This document shows, piece by piece, positions 1 through 7,996 of a stretch of 46,867 nt of DNA (within the stretch, counting starts at the first letter, position 1; the number at the start of each line of letters is the position of its first letter). Origin of the DNA: Natrialba hulunbeirensis JCM 10989 (GTDB lineage Archaea > Halobacteriota > Halobacteria > Halobacteriales > Natrialbaceae); contig NZ_AOIM01000033.1 of assembly GCF_000337575.1 (NCBI RefSeq), positions 1 to 46,867 of the forward strand, in the 5' to 3' direction. A program made the position numbers and the translations under genes. Under the pieces are notes generated by a model. That model worked only from the letters and a program-made list of their open reading frames with translations. It did no database searches and had not been told where the DNA came from.

Positions 1-8
1 GCCATCAG

Positions 9-27
9 AGATGTGTATAAGAGACAG
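9..27 (+). other. Tn5/Nextera mosaic-end adapter remnant
   Basis: The 19 bases AGATGTGTATAAGAGACAG are exactly the Tn5 transposase mosaic end used in tagmentation libraries. The reverse complement sits at the other contig end. Bases 1-8 before it are also suspect. This is library sequence, not genome, and real sequence starts at about 28. Confidence 0.97.
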
Positions 28-519
28 GTTGTAGACTTCGATAGCCGCTCCCGAGAGGCGTGCGCCGTCGATAATGCTCGCATGGTTGTACGCATCGGAG
101 AAGATGACGTCCGGCGACAGCGCGGTGATCGTTCCGACGTTCGCCGCGTAGCCCGACGAAAACACGAGCGCTCGCTCCGCGTTCTTCTCCGCTGCGAGGG
201 TGCGCTCGAGTGACCGGTGGGCTGGCGTGTCGCCCACGACGAGTCGTGACGCGCCGGCACCCGCTCCGACATCGCGAGCACCGCGGGCTGCAGCGTCGAC
301 GACCGCCGGATTGCCGGCCAATCCGAGATAATCGTTCGAGGAGAAGAGCACCTGTTCCTGTGCCGTCGCGAAATCGGCAGGCTCGCCCTTTGGGTCAGCA
401 GCGACACGAGCACGAGACGCGACACTCCCGACCGGTGTGAGATCACGACGGAGACCCGCCCGCTCTCGCTCCTGAAGGCGTGCCTCGAGGTCGAACCCAC
501 GAGAATTCTGCAGCGCCAT
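28..519 (-). CDS. bioF: 8-amino-7-oxononanoate synthase (BioF), 3'-truncated by the contig end
   Basis: The N-terminal 164 residues are present; the rest is lost at the adapter. BioF is the PLP enzyme that condenses pimeloyl-thioester with alanine to give KAPA, the first committed ring-building step of biotin synthesis. The reading frame begins MALQNSRGFDLEARLQ and contains SSNDYLGL, then GAGASRLVVGDTPAHRSLE, then FSSGYAANVG and a SDAYNHASIIDGARLSGA segment. These are the hallmarks of the alpha-oxoamine synthase family. The catalytic lysine lies beyond the break. The start ATG is separated by a single base from the stop of the upstream BioU-like gene (TAA-G-ATG), so the two are translationally coupled in one operon. 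The PLP family includes 2-amino-3-ketobutyrate CoA ligase, but the biotin neighbours decide the call. Confidence 0.9.
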
Positions 520-520
520 C

Positions 521-1561
521 TTAGAATTCGGGCAGCAACGCTGCCGGGCCGAAGACGCCGTACTCGCCGTTCCGGTTCCGCCGAACGCCAGCCTTCAGAT
601 AGCCGAGTGCCGGACCGTTGACGTTTGCCTCCATGCTGGTGGCGTCGTCGAGCTGGAACGTGTTGGTGCCCCGTTCACCGTCGAAGGTCGTCCCGGTCAC
701 GCTCACCGTCGTGGTCGTCGGCTTCTCGTCCGATCGCACGTCGAGAATCCCGCCGACCGTCACGTCCTCGGCGTCACAGATCCCTGCCCGTTCGAGGAGC
801 ACGTCGTCGGCGTGTTCCATGTCCGTGAACTCGAGGCGGCCGTCGTGATCGTCGATCACACGCGCTATCTCCTCGTCGGACAGTTGGCGGGCAGTTTCGA
901 GGTCGTAGCCGTCGAGGTGAGCGATATCTTCCCGGACGGTCCCGCGGTTGTCCTCGTAGCCGGACTTGAGACCGACACCCCACCAGATATCGACTGCTTC
1001 GATGTCGACGAACGACTGGGCTGCGAGCGCGGCTGCACCGGTCAACAGGCCGGGCGTCGCGCCTGCGCCACAAATGAAGGTGATGCCAGTGTCGACGAAC
1101 ATGTCGCGGCGGTCCTCGAGCATGCCAATAACGCGAGAGCGTTTCAGCACGTCGACGAGCACTCCCTTGTACCCCGCCGCCGCAAATCGATCGGCGATAC
1201 GCGGGATGAAGTCGTGTTCGAGGTTCGGGACCGCGATCACCACCGCATCGATACGATCAGCCGCAGCGATGATATCGTCGATCGGCGTCTCCGTCCGCTC
1301 AGCCTGTGACGAGGCCGCAACACCGCTTCCCTCGCGGGAGTGGGTGACCGACGTAGTGCCTGCAGTACTCGATCCGTCATCCGTGGTCTGCGACGCCGTC
1401 GCCGCGAGCAGTTCACTCACGTCGAGCCCCTCGTGATCGATCGCAACGCCGTGGCGATCACACGCAGCAACGGGTGTCAGTCCGTCTTTTACCGTCGCGT
1501 ACTCGAGTGTTCGTCTGCCGATGCCACCGGTTCCAAGAACGGCGAATCGAATATCGTGCAT
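521..1561 (-). CDS. bioU: BioU-like NAD(P)-dependent oxidoreductase of the biotin operon
   Basis: A 346-residue protein with an N-terminal Rossmann fold: GTGGIG at residues 10-15. Residues about 52-94 are a Ser/Thr/acid-rich insertion of low complexity. A GAGATPGLLTG loop (165-175) precedes the catalytic-type alpha/beta domain. The protein resembles saccharopine-dehydrogenase-like reductases. It lies between bioB and bioF in one leftward operon (42 bp after bioB, 1 bp before bioF), the slot where a DAPA-forming enzyme is expected. No bioA aminotransferase is visible. Cyanobacterial BioU replaces BioA and makes a carbamoylated DAPA that BioD accepts. From memory, haloarchaeal relatives use free lysine as amino donor instead of sacrificing an active-site lysine. 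The function here is inferred from position and family resemblance. I cannot assign the residue equivalent to cyanobacterial Lys124 without an alignment. Confidence 0.68.
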   Translation of the reverse strand: MHDIRFAVLGTGGIGRRTLEYATVKDGLTPVAACDRHGVAIDHEGLDVSELLAATASQTTDDGSSTAGTTSVTHSREGSGVAASSQAERTETPIDDIIAAADRIDAVVIAVPNLEHDFIPRIADRFAAAGYKGVLVDVLKRSRVIGMLEDRRDMFVDTGITFICGAGATPGLLTGAAALAAQSFVDIEAVDIWWGVGLKSGYEDNRGTVREDIAHLDGYDLETARQLSDEEIARVIDDHDGRLEFTDMEHADDVLLERAGICDAEDVTVGGILDVRSDEKPTTTTVSVTGTTFDGERGTNTFQLDDATSMEANVNGPALGYLKAGVRRNRNGEYGVFGPAALLPEF

Positions 1562-1603
1562 GCGGAATTTGTGGGGTGTCTCAGTGTCGCAATCGTCTGT
1601 TGG

Positions 1604-2710
1604 TTACTCGCCCGAATCTGTTGGCGTCGTGCTCACTGCTGGCTCCGGATCCGACTCCGCGGTTTCGTGCCGGGCCGTGACCGCTGCTGGATCGAAGTCG
1701 TTTATCGTACGGTTGGGCTCTAATCCGGCGCGTTGGATGATCTCGAGGTCGTCACCAGGTGTCTGTCCAGTTGTGGTGAGGTAATCACCTGTTAGAATCC
1801 CGTCGGCACCTGCTTCGAAGGGGAGGTGTTGGTCGGCTTTCTCGAGGGCGACCTCGCGGCCACCGGTGAGTCGAACTCGTGCTGTGGGGTGGAGAAACCG
1901 GTAGACAGCGATGGTCTTGATGAGTTCGGTCGTCGAAATAGCCGGCTGGTCGCGCTCGCCCAATGGCGTCCCGTCGATGGGATTGAGGACGTTGACCGGG
2001 AGCGAGGAGATGCCGATCTCCTGGAGTTCGATAGCCGCGTCGACTCGGTCGGCCGGCGATTCGCCCATACCGAGAATAACGCCGGCACAGAGGTCCATCC
2101 CTGCCTCCTTGGCGCGGTGGAGTGTGTGAAGTCGATCCTCGAACGTATGGCTCCCGATGATCTCGGGGAAGTATCGTCGGGAGGTCTCGATGTTGTGGTT
2201 GTAGTGATTGACGCCCTCGGCCGCGAGATCGGTTGCTTCCTCCCGTGTTAGTATCCCGAGCGAAGCGTCAACGGCGACGGACGTCTCGTCGCGAACGAGG
2301 CGAATGGCTCGGATAACATCGGCCCACTCGTCGGGGCGGGCAGCCTTCGAGACGCCCTTTTCGGCAACGACGATGCCAAACCGCTGTGCACCGTCGGCCT
2401 CGGCACGGTTTGCGGCTTCGAGTATCTCTTCGGGATCGAGGAAGCTGTAGGTGTCGATACCAGTGTCGAAGTGAGCCGACTGGGCACAGAAGCCACAGTC
2501 TTCGGCACAGTTGCCCGCCTTCGCGTTGACGATGCTGCAAGCGTCGACCGTCCCGTCGGAACAGTGTCGACGAACGAGGTCAGCACCAGCCGCAAGCGCC
2601 TCCACGGGCTGAGCGAGCAAGGCGAGTCCGTCGGTTCGATCGAGGCGCACCCCATCGAGTACGCGACGGACTGCGTCGTCGACCGTTCGATTACCAGTTT
2701 CGTAAACCAC
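1604..2710 (-). CDS. bioB: Biotin synthase (BioB), radical SAM
   Basis: Inserts sulfur into dethiobiotin. It has 368 residues, a little longer than usual because of an acidic C-terminal tail of about 20 residues. The radical-SAM motif C68-x3-C72-x2-C75 (GNCAEDCGFCAQSAHF) is intact. By hand alignment to E. coli BioB, two of the three Cys ligands of the auxiliary 2Fe-2S cluster are missing: the C97 position is Gly112 (RFGIVVAEKG) and the C128 position is Asp148. C188 (C208, MDLCAG) and R260 (R280, VRLTGGR) are kept. An extra pair, C50 and C58, lies just before the SAM motif, as in clostridial-type (type II) BioBs. The start is GTG at 2710, chosen because a TATA-like element lies about 28 nt upstream and no other start fits a leaderless message. 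First gene of the biotin operon. Confidence 0.95.
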   Translation of the reverse strand: MVYETGNRTVDDAVRRVLDGVRLDRTDGLALLAQPVEALAAGADLVRRHCSDGTVDACSIVNAKAGNCAEDCGFCAQSAHFDTGIDTYSFLDPEEILEAANRAEADGAQRFGIVVAEKGVSKAARPDEWADVIRAIRLVRDETSVAVDASLGILTREEATDLAAEGVNHYNHNIETSRRYFPEIIGSHTFEDRLHTLHRAKEAGMDLCAGVILGMGESPADRVDAAIELQEIGISSLPVNVLNPIDGTPLGERDQPAISTTELIKTIAVYRFLHPTARVRLTGGREVALEKADQHLPFEAGADGILTGDYLTTTGQTPGDDLEIIQRAGLEPNRTINDFDPAAVTARHETAESDPEPAVSTTPTDSGE

Positions 2711-2731
2711 GATTTTTATCGTGGTTGACTA
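2700..2731. promoter_or_regulatory. Putative BirA operator over the bioB start
   Basis: Half-sites TCGTAAACC (2700-2708) and GGTTGACTA (2723-2731) are separated by 14 bases. They match the BirA consensus TTGTAAACC-N14/15-GGTTTACAA at 8/9 and 7/9 positions. A second, perfect 9-bp inverted repeat (AACCACGAT at 2705-2713, ATCGTGGTT at 2718-2726, four T between) is nested inside. The site covers the GTG start and the presumed transcription start of bioB, so binding by a biotin-protein-ligase repressor would block initiation. The repressor gene is not in this window. Confidence 0.7.
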
Positions 2732-2733
2732 GG

Positions 2734-2741
2734 TGATAAAG
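2734..2741 (-). promoter_or_regulatory. TATA-like element of the biotin operon
   Basis: Reading the minus strand, CTTTATCA is centred about 28 nt before the bioB GTG, the spacing expected for an archaeal TATA box of a leaderless transcript. It abuts the putative BirA operator. Confidence 0.5.
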
Positions 2742-2850
2742 ATACCGAATATATCGATCAGTAGAACGGTGGTCGTAACTGACCAACCACCACAACCAGG
2801 AGGTATAGCGACTCTCAGTCGGATCGACAGTACAGGTCCCGGACAGACAG

Positions 2851-2956
2851 CGCATACGACACACGCCACACACGAACACAGATCGCACACGACACACGCT
2901 GCACACGAACACAGACCGGACGTCCATTCCTCGTTCAGCACGCAGCACGCAGCACA
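2851..2956. repeat. Tandem ACAC-rich repeats in the bioB-ferredoxin intergenic region
   Basis: A 33-bp unit rich in CACACGAACACAGA occurs twice head to tail (2851-2883 and 2884-2916; 29 of 33 bases equal). A 7-bp unit CAGCACG then occurs three times (2936-2956, last copy with one change). They lie in the 435-bp non-coding stretch 2711-3145 between the divergently transcribed bioB and ferredoxin genes. The stretch otherwise holds only the promoter elements listed separately. The repeats are purine/pyrimidine biased and look like slippage products. Confidence 0.8.
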
Positions 2957-3067
2957 CATCCATCCCCTTTCGTGGCCAACGTTCATCGATCGTGGGTAGC
3001 AATCGGAGGGTACGAACGACGTACGCGAGACGACTCCAGACCGATCCCTCTTACGGACGAACGGTCT

Positions 3068-3083
3068 GCAAAACCGGTTTTGC
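3068..3083. promoter_or_regulatory. Perfect 16-bp palindrome upstream of ferredoxin
   Basis: GCAAAACCGGTTTTGC is fully self-complementary and ends 62 bp before the ferredoxin ATG. A TATA-like GGTATACC (3113-3120) lies between it and the gene, about 30 bp before the ATG. It may be a regulator site for ferredoxin; the binding protein is unknown. Confidence 0.45.
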
Positions 3084-3145
3084 GTAAAAGACCATTGAGA
3101 ACGGAACAGCAAGGTATACCAGTACGGGACTCGAAACGCCGGTTG

Positions 3146-3535
3146 ATGCCCACGGTAGAATACCTCAACTACGAAGTGCTGGACGACCAGGGTTGGGAAA
3201 TGGATGACGATGACCTCTTCGAGAAAGCTGCAGACGCCGACTTCGGCGACGAAGACTACGGCACCCTCGAGGTCAACGAGGGCGAATACATCCTGGAAGC
3301 CGCCGAGGCACAGGGCTACGACTGGCCCTTCTCGTGCCGCGCCGGCGCCTGTGCAAACTGCGCAGCCATCGTCACGGAAGGCGAAATCCAGATGGACATG
3401 CAGCAGATCCTCTCGGACGAAGAGGTCGAAGAGAAGAACGTCCGCCTGACCTGCATCGGTTCCGCCGAGACTGAGGAGGTCAAGATCGTCTACAACGCAA
3501 AGCACCTCGACTACCTGCAGAACCGCGTCATTTAA
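3146..3535 (+). CDS. Halophilic 2Fe-2S ferredoxin
   Basis: A 129-residue plant-type ferredoxin, the main low-potential electron carrier of haloarchaea (2-oxoacid:ferredoxin oxidoreductases). Cluster ligands are Cys64, Cys69, Cys72 (CRAGACANC) and Cys103 (LTCIG). The acidic N-terminal insertion (residues about 10-40, [20 protein letters not shown]) is the typical haloarchaeal addition to the beta-grasp fold. I start at the ATG of [10 protein letters not shown] because a longer in-frame extension upstream lacks family similarity and runs through the promoter. Single gene on the plus strand. A T-rich stretch (TTTCCGGTTCCGGTTCCG then five T, about 3569-3590) could end transcription. Confidence 0.97.
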   Translation: MPTVEYLNYEVLDDQGWEMDDDDLFEKAADADFGDEDYGTLEVNEGEYILEAAEAQGYDWPFSCRAGACANCAAIVTEGEIQMDMQQILSDEEVEEKNVRLTCIGSAETEEVKIVYNAKHLDYLQNRVI

Positions 3536-3724
3536 ACACTCTCGCGGTTTGCCGTTCCGGCTTCGTTTCCGGTTCCGGTTCCGTTTTTGCGTCTGTCCGT
3601 GGGACACCAACCCACCAGTCGAGAGAAGATCCACTACTCGCTACTGGACGGACCGCCACGCGCAATTTCACGGTGCCGTCTTATCGACCAACCAGCTCAA
3701 AGCGGACAGGGCGTCGAGACGCAA

Positions 3725-5089
3725 TTAGGAGTCGACCTTCGCCTCGGCGAGTGTCTCGTACATCTCGTCGACCAGTTGGGTCGCTCGATCCGCGTCGCGG
3801 GCTTCGGCGTAGACCCGAACCAGTGGCTCCGTTCCCGACGGGCGAGCAAGCACCCAGGCATCGCCGTGATCGAGACGGTAGCCGTCTCGCGTGTTCAGCT
3901 CCGCATCCGCTGCATGGGCATGGTTCGCCGCCGCATCGAGCATCGCATCGCGTTCAGCGGTCGACTCGTACTTGATATTACGCCGAATATTCGCATAGCC
4001 GTCGTACGGCCCAACGATTTCACTTACCGGCTGTTCAGCAACCAACTCGAGGAACCGGGCTGCCGTGTAGGCCCCGTCTCGGGAGAGCCGGTAATCCGGG
4101 AAGAAGATACCGCCGTTGCCCTCGCCAGCGATCGGAACGTGCTCGCCGGTGGCCTCGAGTTCCTCGATTCGCGTGATGATGTTCGTCGACCCGATCGGCG
4201 TGAGTTCGAGGTCGGCCCCCACGTTGGTCACCACGTCGACGAGTCGTTGAGAGACGTTGACTGCAGACACCGTGGTCTCACCGGACTCGAGTTCCGCTGC
4301 AGCGAGGGCGGCCAGTGCTGCGTCGCCGGAGACGAACTCGCCGTGTTCGTCGAAGAAGATGGCGCGGTCGGCGTCGCCGTCGTGGGCGATACCGATGTCG
4401 GCGTCGGTCGTCCGGACGAGACGGCCCAGATCCCCGAGGTTGTCGGGGACTGGTTCGGGGTCACGGCCAGGGAACTTGCCGTCGGGCTGGCTGTTGACCG
4501 TGAGGACGCGACAGCCGAGTTCGCGGAAGAACTCGGGGCTAGTGAGCGTGCCGGCGCCGTGACCGGGGTCGAGAGCGACGGTCAGGTCGGCGTCGGCGAT
4601 CGTCTCGCGGTCCGATGCGGCGAGCAACTCGTCGATGTATGCGTCGCGAACACCGTCGATCTCGCGGACGCGACCGGTTTCATCCCACGGGGCGACAGCG
4701 AACTCGCCCGCGAGCAGCGTCTCCTCGATGGCTTCGAGGTCGGTGACGGCGAGTTCGACGCCGTCGCTGCCGACGAGTTTGATGCCGTTGTACTGGGGCG
4801 GATTGTGTGAGGCGGTGACGACGATGACGGGGATGCCCTCACGCTCGGCATACCCCTGCGCGCCCGGCGTCGAGATGATCCCCAATCGATCGACGTCGGT
4901 ACCTGTACTCGTCAGTCCGCTCGCTGCCGCATCGGCCAGCATCCGTCCCGTGTAGCGGGTGTCGCGAGCGATTGCGACCCGGTCCACCTGCCAGGCCGTG
5001 CCCGCCGCTTTGGCAACCCGCAGGACGAACGCCGGCGTCAACTCCTCGTTGGCGACGCCACGTGTCCCGCTCGATCCGAAGACTTCCAT
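3725..5089 (-). CDS. glmM: Phosphoglucosamine/phosphomannomutase (alpha-D-phosphohexomutase)
   Basis: 454 residues, full length for the family. It interconverts hexose-6-P and hexose-1-P; archaeal members of this type usually act on glucosamine-6-phosphate for UDP-GlcNAc synthesis. It has the phospho-serine loop VTASHNP (Ser94), the Mg2+ loop DGDADR (237-242), the sugar-binding loop GEGNGG (322-327) and the phosphate-binding loop RPSGTEP (416-422). The N-terminal FGSSGTRG motif is present. Substrate preference (glucosamine, mannose or glucose phosphate) cannot be fixed from motifs alone. The ATG at 5089 starts the family-typical MEVFGSSGTRG. It converges with ferredoxin and diverges from the beta-propeller gene at 5207. 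Confidence 0.92.
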   Translation of the reverse strand: MEVFGSSGTRGVANEELTPAFVLRVAKAAGTAWQVDRVAIARDTRYTGRMLADAAASGLTSTGTDVDRLGIISTPGAQGYAEREGIPVIVVTASHNPPQYNGIKLVGSDGVELAVTDLEAIEETLLAGEFAVAPWDETGRVREIDGVRDAYIDELLAASDRETIADADLTVALDPGHGAGTLTSPEFFRELGCRVLTVNSQPDGKFPGRDPEPVPDNLGDLGRLVRTTDADIGIAHDGDADRAIFFDEHGEFVSGDAALAALAAAELESGETTVSAVNVSQRLVDVVTNVGADLELTPIGSTNIITRIEELEATGEHVPIAGEGNGGIFFPDYRLSRDGAYTAARFLELVAEQPVSEIVGPYDGYANIRRNIKYESTAERDAMLDAAANHAHAADAELNTRDGYRLDHGDAWVLARPSGTEPLVRVYAEARDADRATQLVDEMYETLAEAKVDS

Positions 5090-5206
5090 CGGTCGCTAGT
5101 CTGACGGGACCACCCAAAGGGATTCCGGAGCAACGACGCAGTGTGAGCGAGCAACAGCACACGACACCAGCGGAACGCTTTCGGCCCAGCCATCCAATCC
5201 AGACGT

Positions 5207-6268
5207 ATGGACTCTATCGAGGAAAAACGCGTCTTCGGCGACCGTGGCGGCGCGGTCCAGGCCTACGTCGCGAGTTCGATCGGTGTCGTCCGCGTCCGCA
5301 TCGCCGGCGATACTGTCGGCGAGTTCAGCCTCTGTGCGCGCTGTGACACGCGAGATATCGCGTCGACTCAGGCCGGCCGCGTCGTCGTTGCAACTGACGA
5401 GGACGTTCGCGTGGAAGACAACGCCCACGGGTCGGTCGGCGACAACGCAGGTAGCGAATTTACCCTGACAGACACCGGCTTCGGACCCGCAACCGCGATC
5501 GGCGTCACGGGATCGACGATCCTCGCCGCTGATCCCGATGGTACCGTCCGCTTCCTGAAGTACGAGCGCGGCGACGACGGACAAGACGCCTGCCGAGACA
5601 GCGACTGGCAGGAACTCGAGTTCGGTCCGAGCAACAGCGGCGGGCGAGACGAGCGCCGCACCCCCACTTCGGTCCGCGCGATCGACGGCGACCTGCTCGC
5701 GACCGACGCCGGCGTCTACCGGTTTCGCGAGACAGACGGAGCGCGGGTACTCGAGCACGCCGGCCTGACGGATGTCGTCGACGTGTCGGCGGCAGCGGTG
5801 CCGCTCGCGGCGACGGCGGACGGGCTCTACAGGCTTGGGAACGGCTGGATGAAAGTTCTCGAAGGGACCTTCGAGACGGTGACAGCAGATCCACAGGCTG
5901 AACCGGGGCGGCTGTCGCGTGCACATGCTGTTACTGCGGGAGTCACAGCGGCGAGTACGGCAGAAACGGCTGCAGAGACGACGACCGCGGAGCCGGCAGA
6001 AACAGACGTGTACGCGTTTTCGAACGGCAACTGGGAGCGAGTGACGATCGAACAAGTCAGCGACCCCATCGTCGACGTCGGCTACGGCCCGCGAACGGCG
6101 CCGGCACAGGAGGCAGCGACAGCTCTCGAATCAGTCTATGCCGTCACCGAAAGCGGCACCGTCCTCGTCTCGACGACCGAACCAGGTGAGGCTACCGCAC
6201 CGGATGGGTGGCGACAGCGGTCGGTCGGCGTCACCGGTGTGACGGGGCTCGCCGTCCGCCCTGACTAA
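5207..6268 (+). CDS. Haloarchaeal beta-propeller-like protein (HVO_0234-type)
   Basis: A 353-residue soluble acidic protein without signal peptide or membrane segment. The sequence alternates short hydrophobic strands with turns of the type AGRVVVATDEDVRVE, GSTILAADPDGTVRFLKY, DGDLLATDAGVYRFRE and AATADGLYRLGNGWMKVLEG, that is four or more WD/Kelch-like blades. A conserved haloarchaeal family with this look is annotated as a beta-propeller protein. Two cysteines early on (LCARCDTRD, about residues 44-47) are notable. Residues about 235-265 are an Ala/Thr/Glu-rich low-complexity loop. No function can be assigned; a protein-interaction scaffold is the obvious guess. Confidence 0.7.
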   Translation: MDSIEEKRVFGDRGGAVQAYVASSIGVVRVRIAGDTVGEFSLCARCDTRDIASTQAGRVVVATDEDVRVEDNAHGSVGDNAGSEFTLTDTGFGPATAIGVTGSTILAADPDGTVRFLKYERGDDGQDACRDSDWQELEFGPSNSGGRDERRTPTSVRAIDGDLLATDAGVYRFRETDGARVLEHAGLTDVVDVSAAAVPLAATADGLYRLGNGWMKVLEGTFETVTADPQAEPGRLSRAHAVTAGVTAASTAETAAETTTAEPAETDVYAFSNGNWERVTIEQVSDPIVDVGYGPRTAPAQEAATALESVYAVTESGTVLVSTTEPGEATAPDGWRQRSVGVTGVTGLAVRPD

Positions 6269-6364
6269 GACGAGTTGGTCCGGAGACAGGACAACAACGG
6301 TAGCCAAAACCGATCGGCAGATCTAGCGGAAGCTTGACTATCCGTGACTGTCTGGGTCCAGCAC

Positions 6365-6925
6365 ATGAGCGACCTTCCGCGCCGCCGGCTCCTGGCACTC
6401 GGCGGCACCGCACTGACAGGAGCGATCGCCGGCTGTTCTAGCAGCGCGAACGAAGACGACCCGAACGGTGACGACGAGACGGACGGAACGGAAGACGAGG
6501 ACGACACCGGGCCGAGCGATGAGAACGGGAACGGAGACGGGAACGGGGACGGGACCAACACAGACGACCCCGGCAGCACCGTCCTCGGCGACATCGCCGT
6601 CGAAAACCTGAGCGGAAACGACCACACGGTCAACGTCATACTCGAGTTCGACGGCGAAATCGAACACTGGTCGACCCACGAGTTGAGTGCCGGCGACGGC
6701 GCAACCCTCGACCGCGACTGGGACGACGACGCGGGCGAGTTCCGCGTGATTCTGCGACTCGACGACGGCGACCCGGTCCAGGATACCGCCATGTCCTGGA
6801 ACGAACCGGACTGTCTCAACCTGCTGGTGACGATCAACCGCAACGGTGAGCTGACGACCCACGCCGATACGAACAGCGGGCCGTGTGGCGACGGCGACGC
6901 CGATTTTGACGAGGGCGACGAGTAG
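6365..6925 (+). CDS. Secreted Tat-type lipoprotein, unknown function
   Basis: The 186-residue precursor MSDLPRRRLLALGG... carries a twin-arginine signal (RRRLL) and a lipobox AIAGC, after which the mature N-terminus is lipid-anchored outside the cell. A very acidic tether (about residues 28-65, DDPNGDDETDGTEDEDD and NGNGDGNGDG) leads to a small beta-rich domain of about 110 residues (VENLSGNDHTVNVILEFDGE...). I start at ATG 6365 rather than the GTG at 6344 because MSDLPRRR is the normal short n-region of haloarchaeal Tat signals. The domain resembles small Ig-like haloarchaeal lipoprotein domains, but I cannot name it. Confidence 0.8.
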   Translation: MSDLPRRRLLALGGTALTGAIAGCSSSANEDDPNGDDETDGTEDEDDTGPSDENGNGDGNGDGTNTDDPGSTVLGDIAVENLSGNDHTVNVILEFDGEIEHWSTHELSAGDGATLDRDWDDDAGEFRVILRLDDGDPVQDTAMSWNEPDCLNLLVTINRNGELTTHADTNSGPCGDGDADFDEGDE

Positions 6926-7003
6926 CTCCCGAGACGCGTCCGAGAGCGGCCCGTCACGGACAGGAACGAAAACTGGTTTACGCCCCATCCTGTGGTGTCG
7001 AGT

Positions 7004-7912
7004 ATGATCATCAGCGGAGCCGCCTCACAGGCGCTCGCCGCCGCGCTCGCACGCGAACTCGAGGAACCACTCGCCAGAGCCGAGTACGACCGGTTTCCGG
7101 ATGGGGAACTGCTCGCTGCCGTCCCCGACCTGGCCGACAGCGGCGGCGACTCCGGCAAAGGCGGCGAGGACATCAACACCAACACCAAAACCGACCGCGC
7201 CATCATCGTCGCCTCCACCATCTCGAGCGACGCCCACCTCGAACTGCTCCAGCTCCAGGACGCCGCCCGCGAAGCCGGCGTCTCGGAGGTCGTCACCGTC
7301 CTCCCCTACATGGGCTACGCCCGCCAGGACAAGGCCTTCGACGCCGGCCACCCGATTTCGGCTCGCGCTGTCGCGCGGGCCATCTCGAGTACCACCGATC
7401 GCGTCCTCACCGTCACCCCACACGAGGAAGCAGTCTGTGAGTTCTTCGAACCGACGGCGACGGCCATCGACGCGGCTGACCGCCTCGCGGAGCCGCTGCC
7501 CGACGACCTCACGGATCCGGTCTTCCTCTCGCCCGACGCGGGTGCGATCGACCTCGCCGAGACGGTTCGAGACGCCTACGGTGACGGTTCAGGCGAGACG
7601 GACTACTTCGAGAAGGTGCGCCACTCCGGCACGGAGGTCGAGATCACGCCGAGTGACGTGGATGTCACAGGCCGCGACGTCGTCGTCGCGGACGACATTA
7701 TCGCGACGGGATCGACGATGAGCGAAGCCGTCGGGGTCCTGCAAGAGCGTGGCGTCGGCCGCGTCTTCGTCACGTGCGTCCACCCGCTACTCGCGAGCAA
7801 CGCGGTCACGAAGCTCTCGCAGGCCGGCGTCGAAGCGATCTACGGCACGGACACGATCGAACGCCAGCAGAGCGCCGTCTCGGTTGCGCCGTCGATCGCA
7901 GCAGAACTGTAA
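7004..7912 (+). CDS. prs: Ribose-phosphate pyrophosphokinase (PRPP synthetase)
   Basis: Makes PRPP from ribose-5-phosphate and ATP for purine, pyrimidine, histidine and tryptophan synthesis. 302 residues from ATG 7004. The short archaeal class-I form shows YDRFPDGELL, the flexible-loop region YMGYARQDKAF (102-112), the KVRH motif (204-207) and the PRPP-binding loop VVVADDIIATGSTM (226-239). Residues about 43-63 (Gly/Ser/Asn/Thr-rich) are an extra surface loop compared with usual homologues. ATG 7004 is preferred over GTG 6992 because a TATA-like GGTTTACG lies about 26 bp before it (leaderless). Confidence 0.95.
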   Translation: MIISGAASQALAAALARELEEPLARAEYDRFPDGELLAAVPDLADSGGDSGKGGEDINTNTKTDRAIIVASTISSDAHLELLQLQDAAREAGVSEVVTVLPYMGYARQDKAFDAGHPISARAVARAISSTTDRVLTVTPHEEAVCEFFEPTATAIDAADRLAEPLPDDLTDPVFLSPDAGAIDLAETVRDAYGDGSGETDYFEKVRHSGTEVEITPSDVDVTGRDVVVADDIIATGSTMSEAVGVLQERGVGRVFVTCVHPLLASNAVTKLSQAGVEAIYGTDTIERQQSAVSVAPSIAAEL

Positions 7913-7996
7913 CAGGTACCTAGCAGGCCAGACCCATCAGCTATCGAATAAAATGGCAGTCTAAACACGAAGACAGTCCGAGAAAAACGATTGTAA

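Noticed and set aside
2733..2999. 88-residue plus-strand frame rich in His/Thr
   Set aside because: Made of ACAC tandem repeats in a promoter region; no plausible protein.
3587..4810. 407-residue plus-strand frame opposite glmM
   Set aside because: Overlaps the clearly real phosphohexomutase in antisense; no domain features.
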